Shown in pieces: positions 36,062 to 47,000 of a stretch of 64,000 nucleotides of DNA. The translations under genes and the position numbers were made by a program. Below the pieces are notes generated by a model that had not been told where the DNA came from, made no database searches, and worked only from the letters and a program-made list of their open reading frames with translations. Position 1 is the first letter of the stretch. The number at the start of each line of letters is the position of its first letter. The stretch comes from Apoda limacodes (taxonomy: Eukaryota; Arthropoda; Insecta; Lepidoptera; Limacodidae): NCBI GenBank assembly GCA_946406115.1, contig OX291544.1, positions 18,803,521 to 18,867,520 of the forward strand, written 5' to 3'.

Positions 36062-36497
36062 CTTTTAGGTTTAAAAATAAAGATATACATGATTTAACAT
36101 TCCATCGAAAATCATCCCCTAGAAGGCAAATAGGGGATGGAAATTTGTATGACAATTCTGATTAAGATATTTCTGTAACACCAGAAGAGCTAAGACAACA
36201 AGTGTCTAATGCTGAACTAAACTTTTTACCAAAGAAGTCACGTGAAAAATATTTTAAAGCATAAGAATTGTTCAAAAATTATCGACTTTCAAAAGGTGCT
36301 AATGTTAAAAAGAATAGTTAGTACGTACCTATAGTTTATTTTTTGATAGAAGCAGAGTATAGTAGGTAGTATTTGTAAATTAACTTAGAATAACCTCGGC
36401 ACGGTCGTAAAACCATCGTTAGGCGGCCCCAGATGACGATCTCGCTATCCGGATAGCGAGATTAGTCTCAACGACCTCCCTGAATAGGGCCTCCCCC
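36062..36497 (+). repeat. Duplicated block B, copy without insertion
   Basis: About 436 bases matching 37974-39176 once the 765-bp pogo-type element and its extra TA are taken out of the latter. The block runs from CTTTTAGGTTTAAAAATAAA to the GC-rich tail CGAGATTAGTCTCAACGACC. The TA at 36370-36371 is the unoccupied target site. Confidence 0.85.
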
Positions 36498-36745
36498 CTC
36501 ACACCACGCCGACGTCCCCGGGTATTAAAGAGTGCCGGGGCGCTTCTTGCTCCCACTCAATCGCAACCGCACCCACGTAACGGGGAACTCTCCTCCTGGC
36601 GTTGACTCACCTTCAGGACCCGAGAGCGACAACCCAAGCCAAGGCTTCACCCGCGGGGAGCCTTTAGAGTTTCGCCCCAAAAAGCCCGGTGGAGCAGTAA
36701 TGGCTGCAACAGCCAACTGCATAGTCAGTCAGAAAAAAAAAACTT
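36385..36745 (+). mobile_element. Retroelement 3' fragment, plus orientation
   Basis: From CCTCGGCACGGTCGTAAAAC to the A run at 36734-36743. It matches the bodies at 7954-8265 (antisense) and 46193-46575. It carries the palindrome CGCTATCCGGATAGCG near 36443. The frames in it are not conserved between copies. Confidence 0.7.
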
Positions 36746-36768
36746 AATATAGCCTTTTTTTTTTTTTC

Positions 36769-37728
36769 CTAGCCTTCAGTGTGTTCCTTGCCTAAGACCT
36801 TTTTTATTGCAATGGTAGAGGTAAAAAGTTGTATGTTTCACACGAGACCAAATTATTTTAGGTCTCGTGCCTTTAAATCCCTCGCTGTGCTCAGTAGTCT
36901 ATATTAAAATCACTCGCTACGCTCGTGATTCAAGTCTGGACTACATTGCTAGGTCGATATTTAAAGTTGGGGCTCTACTTTAAAACTACTTTGCCCACTT
37001 GTTGCACTAATAACTATAAATGTGGCGCTAATGTCCTAGAGAACCATACAATGTAGTTGTTTTTTCTTTCTTAGAGACGTGTGAGCGATCGGGCAGAAGC
37101 AGCTCCGTTAGTAAATCAGCGGGTACCTTATAGTCGCAAAGCAGCCCCTAACTCTACCATCACATATTTTAAAAAATGCCGCTAAAACACATCTTGTTAT
37201 CTAAATTTGTCATCATTGTCTGACATCATCGTTACTATAACAATGATCAGCATTATTTTATTATCATCAGATCACGATAAACTAATATTTCGCAATCGCA
37301 AATTGGTACCACTTATGACGTATACCAACACCTCCAAAAATAAGTACCTAAGTTTATTACGTACCTCGTACGTACCGCAATTTTATGGTTAAAATACCGA
37401 ATTCTCAATAACTCTGAGGGGTGTCTGTCTGCTCATCGGGGGAATAATTTAATCACCTAAAAATAGAAAGCAAGATCCGACAGAACACATTGGGGCCGCG
37501 TTTGTGAACGAAACGTAAAGGAAAATAATATGATTGAATTATTATGAACATTGTATTTTTTTTTTTATTAGGCGGCTACTTTTTTGACATACGTCAATTC
37601 AAACAGTCAAAATAAAAAGAAATACGCATGATGCACAACTAAATTTTATGCTGTTTACTTTTAACTGAATACAAAAAATGACGGGAAAAAAATTAAAAAT
37701 TCTGGTAATATATTAAAGAATAGCTATA
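36769..37728. other. No recognised gene
   Basis: Nothing on either strand supports an exon. GGTCTCGTGCCTTTAAATCC with CTCGCTGTGCTC and CTCGCTACGCTCGTGA near 36870-36930 looks repeat-derived. Confidence 0.4.
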
Positions 37729-37975
37729 CTTTTGGAGATTGTCATATCTGAAATGGATACATCGTAAGTACATACATATATATCACCAAACAAATATTTG
37801 ATTACAGTAAATATTTTGAGCCAAATATCAGAAAACCATTTGGTAAATAATTACTTATTGGGCACGAGCTACTTTTGCTTAAATAATTTTTAAATTGATA
37901 TATAAGCATCTCCTTATACACAAATGAAATATAAAAATCCTTAGAAAAAAAATTCACAATAAAAAAGTCTATACT
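37729..37975 (+). repeat. 247-bp direct repeat, left copy (A)
   Basis: Runs from CTTTTGGAGATTGTCATATC to AAAAAAGTCTATACT and recurs at 39183-39429 with only a few differences. The two copies flank block B. Confidence 0.9.
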
Positions 37976-38283
37976 TTTAGGTTTAAAAATAAAGATATAC
38001 ATGATTTAACATTCCATCGAAAATCATCCCCTAGAAGGCAAATAGGGGATGGAAATTTGTATGACAATTCTGATTAAGATATTTCTGTAACACCAGAAGA
38101 GCTAAGACAACAAGTGTCTAATGCTGAACTAAACTTTTTACCAAAGAAGTCACGTGAAAAATATTTAAAAGCATAAGAATTGTTCAAAAATTATCGACTT
38201 TCAAAAGGTGCTAATGTTAAAAAGAATAGTTAGTACGTACCTATAGTTTATTTTTTGATAGAAGCAGAGTATAGTAGGTAGTA

Positions 38284-39048
38284 CAGTGGAGCGTCGATTA
38301 TCCGAACGTCGCTCAACCGAACGACCGCTTATCCGAACTACTACGCCAGCCTGACCCGCGCGTGCCTCTCTCCCGCTTTCCGCGCTACAGTGCTTGCGCA
38401 CGTGTCGCGACTTGTTGACTTGTTAATTCTACTCGTATGTAGCATCAACGCCGAATGGTATACCACACAATGCCTGCCAGAATTTTTGTCTGCAATGAGC
38501 AACAAGCGACCGAACACAGGGCTCTGGTACTGCTTTACCATGGCAACGCGCCCGCGCAGTCGGCGCTCAAAACGAGGGACTTCCGGGACACCACACCGGT
38601 TAGAGTCTTGGCTAACCCTCCTTACAGTCCTGATCTGGCACCGTGGGACTTCTTTTTATTCCATATAATGATAATTTAGCTGTAAGGGATACAGTTGTCA
38701 TCGCCGGAAGACGCGCTAGCAGCGTTCGAGGAGGCCGTTAAAGAGGCGTCTGCGGTGGACTAGAAAAAAAGTTTCAAAAGTTGATTCAGACGCAGGAAAC
38801 TTTGAATACAGGCTGGTGGAGAGTACTATGAAAAGATTTAATTAAAATATTTTATCCATAGAAGTTAGTATTTTAGTTCCTCAAAACTTTCTGAGTGTCC
38901 CATGTAAATGTAAATATAGTTTTCATTTACCTGTACGTTAATTTGTATGGCTTAATCAATATACATATGGGTAGTTCGGTTATCCGAAAATACCGGTTTT
39001 CCGAACACCCATGTCCCCCAATTAGTTCGGATAATCGACGCTCTACTG
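38284..39048. mobile_element. Non-autonomous pogo/Tigger-type element, 765 bp, TA target site
   Basis: The 24-bp termini start CAGTGGAGCGTCGATTATCC (38284) and CAGTAGAGCGTCGATTATCC on the other strand (ending 39048), 23 of 24 matching. TA flanks each side (38282-38283 and 39049-39050). CAG starts, CCGAAC-containing ends and TA targets are typical of pogo/Tigger. The interior holds part of a mariner transposase rather than a pogo one. The empty site is preserved at 36370. Confidence 0.9.
38430..38850 (+). pseudogene. Mariner transposase C-terminal fragment
   Basis: One frame gives SINAEWYTTQCLPEFLSAM; after a frameshift another gives LLYHGNAPAQSALKTRDF, PYSPDLAPWDFFLF, SSPEDALAAFEEAV and GGEYYEK. 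These are the successive landmarks of a mariner D..D34D catalytic domain. The second Asp is Gly here (HGNAP for HDNAP) and the N-terminal half is missing. It lies inside the pogo-type element. Confidence 0.85.
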
Positions 39049-39059
39049 TATTTGTAAAT

Positions 39060-39176
39060 TAACTTAGAATAACCTCGGCACGGTCGTAAAACCATCGTTA
39101 GGCGGCCCCAGATGACGATCTCGCTATCCGGATAGCGAGATTAGTCTCAACGACCTCCCCGAATAGGGCCTCCCCC
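39060..39176 (+). mobile_element. Truncated retroelement 3' fragment
   Basis: Same start as the copy at 36385 (CCTCGGCACGGTCGTAAAAC) but cut at a run of Cs. It is part of duplicated block B. Confidence 0.65.
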
Positions 39177-39182
39177 CCCCCC

Positions 39183-39429
39183 CTTTTGGAGATTGTCATA
39201 TCTGAAATGGATACATCGTAAGTACATACATATATATCACCAAACAAATATTTGATTACAGTAAATATTTTGAGCCAAATATCAGAAAACCATTTGGTAA
39301 ATAATTACTTATTGGGCACGAGCTACTTTTGCTTAAATAATTTTTAAATTGATATATAAGCATCTCCTTATACACAAATGAAATACAAAAATCCTTAGAA
39401 AAAAATTTCACAATAAAAAAGTCTATACT
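39183..39429 (+). repeat. 247-bp direct repeat, right copy (A')
   Basis: Partner of 37729-37975. A short inverted piece of the same repeat (TAGCTCGTGCCCAATAAGTA) recurs at about 39659-39688, just upstream of the MAIP1 start codon. Confidence 0.9.
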
Positions 39430-39721
39430 GAATTAATAGTGGGTACTAGTTTAGGTTTGGTCATGTTTTTTTCCTGAGTAGAGCGAGGGCGGCACACAGA
39501 GGGTTGTGTTTAATACAGGCCGAGCAAAATTTTATGAAAAATCCATACAATTTTATTTTTTTCAAAAAATCCATACAAAAAAATTGTTTCCGCCGATTAT
39601 GGCAATTCATTTGTGTGTTGATGCTTCTTATCGATTTAAACATTTTTTATGCAAAAATAGCTCGTGCCCAATAAGTAATTATTTACCAATCATTTTTTCT
39701 GACGACATTCTTTACTTTTAG

Positions 39722-42700
39722 ATGACGAAATTCATCAGAGTTTTCTCAGTAATTGCAAGTCGACTCCCGCCTGTGATAAATTTAAAAACAATTCCATCAA
39801 GAAGAAGTAATCTGCCACCAACATTTGTATGTACACACGCTAGTCAACAAGATCTTTGTTTGAATTTTCGTCAACTGCAGCCTCAGCGGCATTCAAAAGA
39901 CAATCCGAAATTATTAAACCAAGGAAATAGGAAAAGTTTTGAATTTCTACATGGTTTCCCGAGGACATTCTTTTTTCGCAAAAAAGATCATGACCCGAAA
40001 AAACAAAACAGACGAATTCCTAAACTAATACTTTTACAGAATCCACTGACGTGGGTGATGATCAAAATTGATTTTAGTGTCCTAAAGCATGTTTGGGATT
40101 CTTCTTTCAGGGAAAAGGATTTTAAATATGGAACTAAACAAGTAAGTCATTTAATAAAATTTATGTAACTATAAATATTCCTTTACTTATATACTTTAGA
40201 ACCTAAACGGTCAAGCACAGTGCGGTTAGGTTGTGGAATCACCTATCGTCGAAGTTTTCGAAGCAGAGTGATGATATTCTTAAAAACGCAAAACGTGAGT
40301 AATAGAAGCAATACTCCTATGTTTACCCATGTACTGCTTAAAATCAGTTGGCCATAAGGTTTTTCATCACTTTAGTGGTACAAAAAACCCAAAAAAAGGG
40401 GTAAATGGTCCGTGTAAAAGAAAATCTGATACTGAAAGGAAAAATAAACTATTAATTTTGTTGCTAGTTCAACGTTTTCTTAAGCAAAAGTCAAGCCTGC
40501 CAAACCCGGCAGTATGGTTGGAATCATCATCAGTATAAACCTCTCGCATCTTCTTCTTTCTTTACTGTATACCGTCAGACTCGTTTCATCAAATTTATCA
40601 TTACCATTTTTGCTACACGGCATACATGGCTACGCTAAGTAATCGTTTGCCCTGAAGTCTTCACTCCTGTGGACAACAACTAACTAGAAATCCCTATTCC
40701 AAATTAAACCAATTCCCCCTTAAAACCGCTGTCACATGATCTTCTTTTATATAATATTACAATCAAAACCAGGCGATATCAAGGGTGACGCAAGTTATCA
40801 GCGACGGACAATATGGAGAACTAAATGGGCTTCTGACGAAGGCGGCGCGAAATAGTTTGCTTCGGGAACTGGAGCGCAACTGGAATGACAGGCAGCGCGT
40901 GCTGCTGGCTCTGCGCCACGAGGACATACAAATATCCGCACCAAGAAAGGTCTATTTCATAAGAATAGCTGGTAAGTAGAATAGTAGGTAATTGGTGTTA
41001 TTTATAAAAAAAATTAACAAAAAAAAGCAATCGGCCTTAAAAATAATAATATAATTTCGTTGAGTATCGATGTTTTTAGTTTACGAGAAAAAAACTGGTT
41101 GCCTGTAAAGTCGGTATACGGGCGAAAGTTTTACGTGACAATGATTTTATGTCTGTCTCTCTCGCTCTTAGGCGGGCGCGTGCCTCTCACTCGCTCTCAT
41201 TGTAAGCGCATAACGTGAGCGGAGCGTAACGCAGTTTCTTGAAGTGTCACCCGGCAAACCAATTTATAAGACGTTGTCACGTCAAAATCAATTCGTCACT
41301 CAAAAGCAAAAAATAAAACTTTTTAACAAAATAAAAGCAACCGGCTTCAAGAAGATGCACTAAAAAGGTAAAAATAATTACTTTTTTTTTAAAAATCTGA
41401 TCTGAATTACAGTTTAAAGTTGGTGTCATGAAAGTGAAGTGTGTTATAAACTTTAGGTACATAAACACCAACTTCACAGGGTGAGAAATTAATTAATTTA
41501 GGGGAGGAGATGCTACGGATTATACATATAATAATGAATACAGAGTGCCTTGTATGTTATGAAGAGAGACATTAGAGTCAAGATACACCTAAAAGTTTCT
41601 AGATGACAACATATTTAAACGCTAGCAGGACCTTATCATTTACCACAGCCATACTTACTAGAAAAGTCTACGCCTCTATCCTAGTAGACGAATGAAAGTC
41701 ACAGACATAGCTCATCGCATTAGCAAGTTGAAGTGTCAGTGGGCATGGCACATAGTACGTAGAACTGATGGTCGATGGGGCCGAAAGGTTCTCGAATGGA
41801 GGCCACGGACTGCCAAACGCAGCGTCGAAGAGGGCCCACAAGGTGGTCAGACTACATAGCGAAGGCCGCAGGAAGACGCTGGATGCAGGCCGCCTCCAAC
41901 CGTTTTCTTTCGAAACCTATATCCAGCAGTGGACTTCTTGCAGCTGAGATGATGATGATGATGATACTATCTTTTCTCAGTAAATCATTATAATTATTTA
42001 AGCTACTACCATCTATTACACCAAACACTGCACAACCCCTTACTTATGTCTACATTACCAAAGTATAACTAGTAGAGAATGCCTAAAGGCATAAAGTTCG
42101 CCTATGTACAAAATTAGTGCACTAATTTTTTTTATTATTATTATTAAGTTGCATAACATTATCTCCCAGGCAACTTCCTGTTTAAAAGCATTAGAATGTG
42201 CTTTCCAAGCACTTACACTGCTAGCTAAGCATACACTGAAACCTATAAATCATAGTCAATGTATCAAATTGTAGATCCTTAAAAACTCAATGGTCTTGTA
42301 GATTTTTTAAAAGAATATTTTACTGTTGGTTTATAATGATCGTCTTGCGTTGGGACAGTTTGTAGACAAAAATATATTGTTTAAGAAATACAAGCACAGT
42401 AGTCGCCCAGGCGTATATGAAAGCAACTGCTACCGGCTTTCTCTGATCTGACACATCCACTAGGTGCTTCGGCTTACTGTCCATCGTTATTACGGTTTGG
42501 TCAGTATAAGGATTTTTTATTTCTTACCTTTTTGTTTTATTTTTGTAGATAAGAGATATTGTGACGTAGACATGGCTTTCCTTGCATTAAAGTGGGCTCC
42601 GATAAACAGGGTGGATGTCTTAATTTTCACTGAAATATTTGCTCGGTTCCACCGTGAGTACACTCCGCACTGCATCCCAGAATGGACCATTGCGTATTTC

Positions 42701-42733
42701 AAGATTACACGTTTTGAAGTTTTACGCCGTTAG
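39722..42733 (+). CDS. MAIP1: Mitochondrial Tim44-like protein, m-AAA protease-interacting protein 1 orthologue
   Basis: Three exons: 39722-40141, 40773-40971, 42549-42733 (stop TAG 42731-42733). Phases agree, with donors GTAAGT after exons 1 and 2, giving 267 residues. The N-terminus (MTKFIRVFSVIASRLPP..) is basic and amphipathic like a matrix targeting sequence. From about residue 108 the sequence reads NPLTWVMIKIDFSVLKHVWD, then FKYGTKQAISRVTQVIS, ISAPRKVYF, DVDMAFLALKW and ends WTIAYFKITRFEVLRR. This is the Tim44-like domain layout of MAIP1 (C2orf47), which binds the m-AAA protease and guides EMRE processing in mammals. Length and motif order fit that family; the name is by recognition, not alignment. 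Its 3' end faces DBT. The ATG directly follows CTTTTAG, so a noncoding upstream exon is possible. Confidence 0.82.
41089..41289 (+). repeat. About 200-bp dispersed repeat in MAIP1 intron 2
   Basis: From AACTGGTTGCCTGTAAAGTC to ACGTTGTCACGTCAAAAT, nearly identical to the inverse of 48283-48486. It includes TCTGTCTCTCTCGCTCTTAG and a CTCACTCGCTCTCATTGT segment. Short non-autonomous element, class not determined. Confidence 0.8.
41566..41966 (+). mobile_element. RTE-clade LINE 3' end with (GAT)n tail
   Basis: Reads RMKVTDIAHRISKLKCQWAW, then HIVRRTDGRWGRKVLEWRPR, AAGRRWMQAASN and YIQQWTS before (GAT)n at about 41948-41966. This is the diagnostic C-terminus of RTE endonuclease-reverse transcriptases in moths. 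One frameshift near 41830. It lies in MAIP1 intron 2. Confidence 0.85.
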
Positions 42734-42822
42734 ACTAACATTATATAGTGTATTTTTCATGAGTCGATGTATTCTTGAATGAAATGAAACTGTTGATCAT
42801 GTATAAGAATTTGAAAAATGAT

Positions 42823-42828
42823 ATTAAA
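42823..42828 (+). promoter_or_regulatory. Candidate poly(A) signal of MAIP1
   Basis: ATTAAA, the common variant signal, lies 90 bases after the MAIP1 stop and is the first such motif downstream. Confidence 0.4.
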
Positions 42829-42907
42829 CAATAGATGAATTCGCCTTATAGTTATTTAACAACATCGCTATGAGCCCTAGGTGCCAAATTTTCTTAAATT
42901 TAGTTTT

Positions 42908-43350
42908 TTTTTTATACCACATACCACTAAGGTGGCAAACAAGCTTACGGTCCGCCCGATGGTAAGCGGTCACCGTAGCCTAAGGATGCTTGCAACACCA
43001 GGGGTATCACTCGTGCGTTGCCGACCCTTCAGAAATCTAATAACTTTTAATAATCTAATAAATTTTTTGAAGAACCTCATACTGTAGTCCTTAGAGAAAA
43101 CCTTGGCAGGGAGCTCATTCCACAACCCAAGCGTTTGCGGGAGGAAGTTTCTCTGAAACCGCACTGTACGCGACCATTCGGTTCTAAAGCGTGAGAATAA
43201 ATTCCCTGCCGATGGCGAGCAGTGCGATGGTAGAAAGTAGCCGTGGGCATCATTTCGAACAATTCCTCAGAACACAACCTCCAAAGTTGCAAAGTCTCTC
43301 CTCAGACTTAAGGGACTAGATACCGCAAATGAGTTTGGAATCATCGGTTA
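42908..43350 (-). mobile_element. LINE 3' end (jockey/CR1 group)
   Basis: A T run at 42905-42914 (poly-A tail) and minus-strand frames with MRFQRNFLPQTLGLWNELPA and EELFEMMPTATFYHRTARHR. The sequence is 5'-truncated near 43350. It lies between the convergent MAIP1 and DBT genes. Confidence 0.8.
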
Positions 43351-44032
43351 GTGCCGCATTTGAATACTTTTGTGGCCAGATGGGTAGGTACTTAACCCAT
43401 GATTAAAATCCTAGGATATCGTTTAACTGGGTAAGTATTGACTAAGTTTTTACAAAAACCATAGATGACACTTAACAATATACCAGAGATAAATGTAATG
43501 TATAGAAGTTCTACTTAAAAAATATATTATAAAGTCAAAATTAATTTTGAATGATTTTTATTATATTAAATGAAATGTTAAAAAAAAAAAATATTTATTC
43601 CTAATTATTTAAATAAAAATAAATAAGCATTAAGAGATTTTTGAACCTATCAGTTAAGTGTCCAAAACTGAGCTACAACTTGTTAAGTTCGATGCGTTGA
43701 AAAGTTTTGAACAAATACAATGTTAAAATGACTTGTATTTAATTACACTGAATAATAAAAAAAAGACCCAATGTGAACACATCTACTATGAAGTAATGTA
43801 ACTGAAGTAGTTTAGTGACCCAAACATTTATCATATTTAGCATGATTTTTCATACAAAAACATTAAGACACATAACAATTAATAGAACAAAATATACAAT
43901 GCAATAACAATAAAAAATATAATAGACTTAAATTCTGCAAACAACAAATTTAAACACCGTTACTAGTATATCATTAAACTAAATAAGATGGTTTTGACGC
44001 TACACAACATAGAAGTAATGTTTTGTTATTGA
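43351..44032. other. 3' flank of DBT
   Basis: AT-rich, probably including the DBT 3' untranslated region. A TTTATT (AATAAA on the gene strand) lies near 43557. No other feature. Confidence 0.4.
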
Positions 44033-47000
44033 CTAAATATCTAAGAGTAGATTGTATGGGTTTTCTAAATAACTTTTTAGCGAGTTTGAAAATTTCGCCA
44101 TGGTAACACCATCGACAACTCTGTGATCGGCTGACCAGCTCACTGTTAGGATATGTGCCTTTTCCACATTGCCAGCTGAATCGAATCTTGGCAGGACCTG
44201 GTAAACATCATTAAAAGGTGTCATTGATGCATATTAACAAAAAAATTGTTGGAGTTGTGTTTGCTAAAGTTAAGGAACCTCACCTGTATTTTGCCAAAAG
44301 CACCTATTGAGACTTGTGGAGGCAATATCACGGGTTTCGTATACGTTCCTCCTATCTAAAATATAAAAAAAAATAAGTTTATTTTTTTGTAATCTATGAA
44401 GATTTCATGAAAATAATTAAAAACTAAACTCACAATGCCAATGTTGGAGAGGGTAAATGTGCCACCACTAAGGTCGTTTAGACCAAGTTGTCCTTTTGCC
44501 CCTTTGTCCTGGAGAACGTTAAGTTCACGGGCTATTTCTAGTATATTTTTATTTTGTACGTTCTGAAAATACCATAAACAAATTATTTGTAAAATATTAA
44601 AAAAAAATAGTTTAGTTCCTTTGGAAATTTTAAGCGTTTTTTCCCCACGGACCAACTGGTGATGTTCAGTTGATCCCTGAGCAATAAACGAAGAAAAAAA
44701 ACAGTTTTTTTTTTATATTTAATAGAAATATAAAAGATGTCTGCCTCAAAACTGAATACACCACCGTTGTCCTAAAAAATATGCTTATATCGTTTTGTTT
44801 ATGAATTACTTTTTAGATAACGTTTAAGAAATCGATAATTTTAAGAAGGTGTTGGCATTAATGATATTAAACGTGGTGATTAAATAAATGGGGGTGCCCA
44901 TCTGTGATTTCTAGAACGTCTAAATTTCTTAAGAAAAAGCATTATGCCTTTTACCAAAAATGGTTATATTATTAAAGTAATTTCCCCATATAAATACACC
45001 AAAATAAACATAAATAGCACGTACTTATTAAGATTGTACTCACCTTTATGACAGGAACTACTAAGCCATTGGAGGTGTCCATCGCAACCCCGATATTATG
45101 GCTAGCTTTGTATATGAGGTTCTCGCCAGCGGTGTCAAAGCTGCTGTTAAGGATCGGATGAGCAGCAAGGCTTAGAGAAGTGGCTTTCACTATTATAGGC
45201 ATGTACGTAAGTTTAACACCTCGTTCTTGTGCTATGGCCTTGAGAATTTCACGAGCTTGAACCAGTTTTGTAACATTATACTCGTCGCTAAGCCCAAAAT
45301 GTGGTATTTTCTGTAACAGCATTATAAAAAGTAAAAATACTATGATTTAGTTATTTTGTTAAGGTTATGGTACTGAACCTTCTCCAATAAAGACATCTAT
45401 AATTAAATTAATGAAAACTCATATAACTTGATTATTACTGAATTAAGTACAGACATTTTAAACCATGATCCATCCAAGTCTAAAAGCTGACGAATGAAAG
45501 ACGCAAAACATATCGGTCAGACGAAAGTGGAATACGCACGAAGGTTCTGTTTCTATGCAATAAGATCTAATAGGAATTTTAAAATGCTTTTTTAATATCA
45601 TATTCAGGAACTTTGAAATTTAAGGACTATATTTTTTTTGCATTTTAAGCATTGGATCGACTTTTGGTTACCCGACTCTTCAAAGTTCTCATAACGCTGT
45701 TAGCAACGCTCAATTAATGGAAGATCTTGACTTTGGCCTTAAAATTAACGAACGTGTTATTTACAAATTTAAGGTATGTTAATAACAAATTCCTTATAGC
45801 AGTAACAGTAGCGGGATTGCTAAGAATTTTAGATCTGTTAATAAGTTTAGTGAGCGAGCCGGTAAACAGGCAAATGTGTGCAAGTACAAGTAGTTAAGCA
45901 TCTAGCTAGATGAATGAAGTATAGGATGACGCAACTAAAATTAGGACCCGAATCGAAACCATCTATAACACTTTTAACAATAAGAAAAAAGTATTTTCCA
46001 ATATACCCTTGGGCATTCGCCTACTTTGTTTCTATATCTGACCCACTCTTATGTATGGATGTAGTTCTAGATTATTAAGGAAGATCTCAGAAAACGTAAA
46101 AAAGCATTTGAGATGCAACCAATGTAGTGCTACGTATGATGTTCCGGACAGAAACGCGAGCTACTGCAGCTCGTCAAGATCATCCCCCCGACCGACCTCG
46201 GCACGGTCGAAAAACTATTGTCAGGCTGCCTCGGCACGTACTAACAGCCCCAGACGACGATCTCGCTATCCGGATATCGAGACTAGTCTTAACGACCTTC
46301 CCTTTGTTTGTCGGCGAACGCTCCGTGCGTTCACGAGGTATCAAAGAGTGCCGGAGCGCTTCTCGCCCCCACTCACTTGCAATCGCAACCGTGTAACGGG
46401 GAACTCCCCTCCTGGAGCTGACTCGCTTCGGGTTTGAGGCTCACGCTGGTCGAAGGGGAGCTCCCCCGCGGGGAGCCCTTGAGCGTTGGGCGCTATATGG
46501 GCTGAGACTCCTTCAGAGTCTCGCCCCTTAAGCCTAGTGGAGCAGTAACGGCTGCATCAGTTCAGAAAAAAAAGTGGCATATTTGGGACATGCGTCTTTG
46601 CATGTACTGATTCATGACCGATACGAGCGCCTGTAATTTATCATGATCCTTTAAAAATCTTTTAACTTATTTGTTGAAGAACCCTACTGTAGTCCTTGGC
46701 AGGGAGCTAATTCCACAACCTAAGCTTTTCTGAAAGCACACTGTGCGTAACCATTTAGGTTCTAGGGTGTGGAGATGAATCCCCTGGCGATGGTGATAGT
46801 GCGATAGTAGTAAGTAGCCCTATGCATTATCATAATTCCTCAGAACACACAAGCGGCAGAACACACACAGGGAGGCAAGCTCTCTCCTCAGACTTAAGGG
46901 TTCGATACGGCTTGTAAGTTTGGCATCGTCAACAATTCTTAAATCTCGTCGTTGAACTGAGTCAAAAGGACTAAGCTGGTATGCGGGTGCATCTGACCAG

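Larger units (their letters stand above)
37974..39176 (+). repeat. Duplicated block B, copy carrying the pogo-type insertion
   Basis: Same sequence as 36062-36497 but split at a TA by the element at 38284-39048. It ends in a C run that runs directly into the right 247-bp repeat. Confidence 0.85.

Noticed and set aside
37729..39429. Complete LTR retrotransposon bounded by 247-bp repeats
   Set aside because: The repeats lack TG..CA ends, no primer-binding site or polypurine tract is seen, and the inside has no gag or pol.
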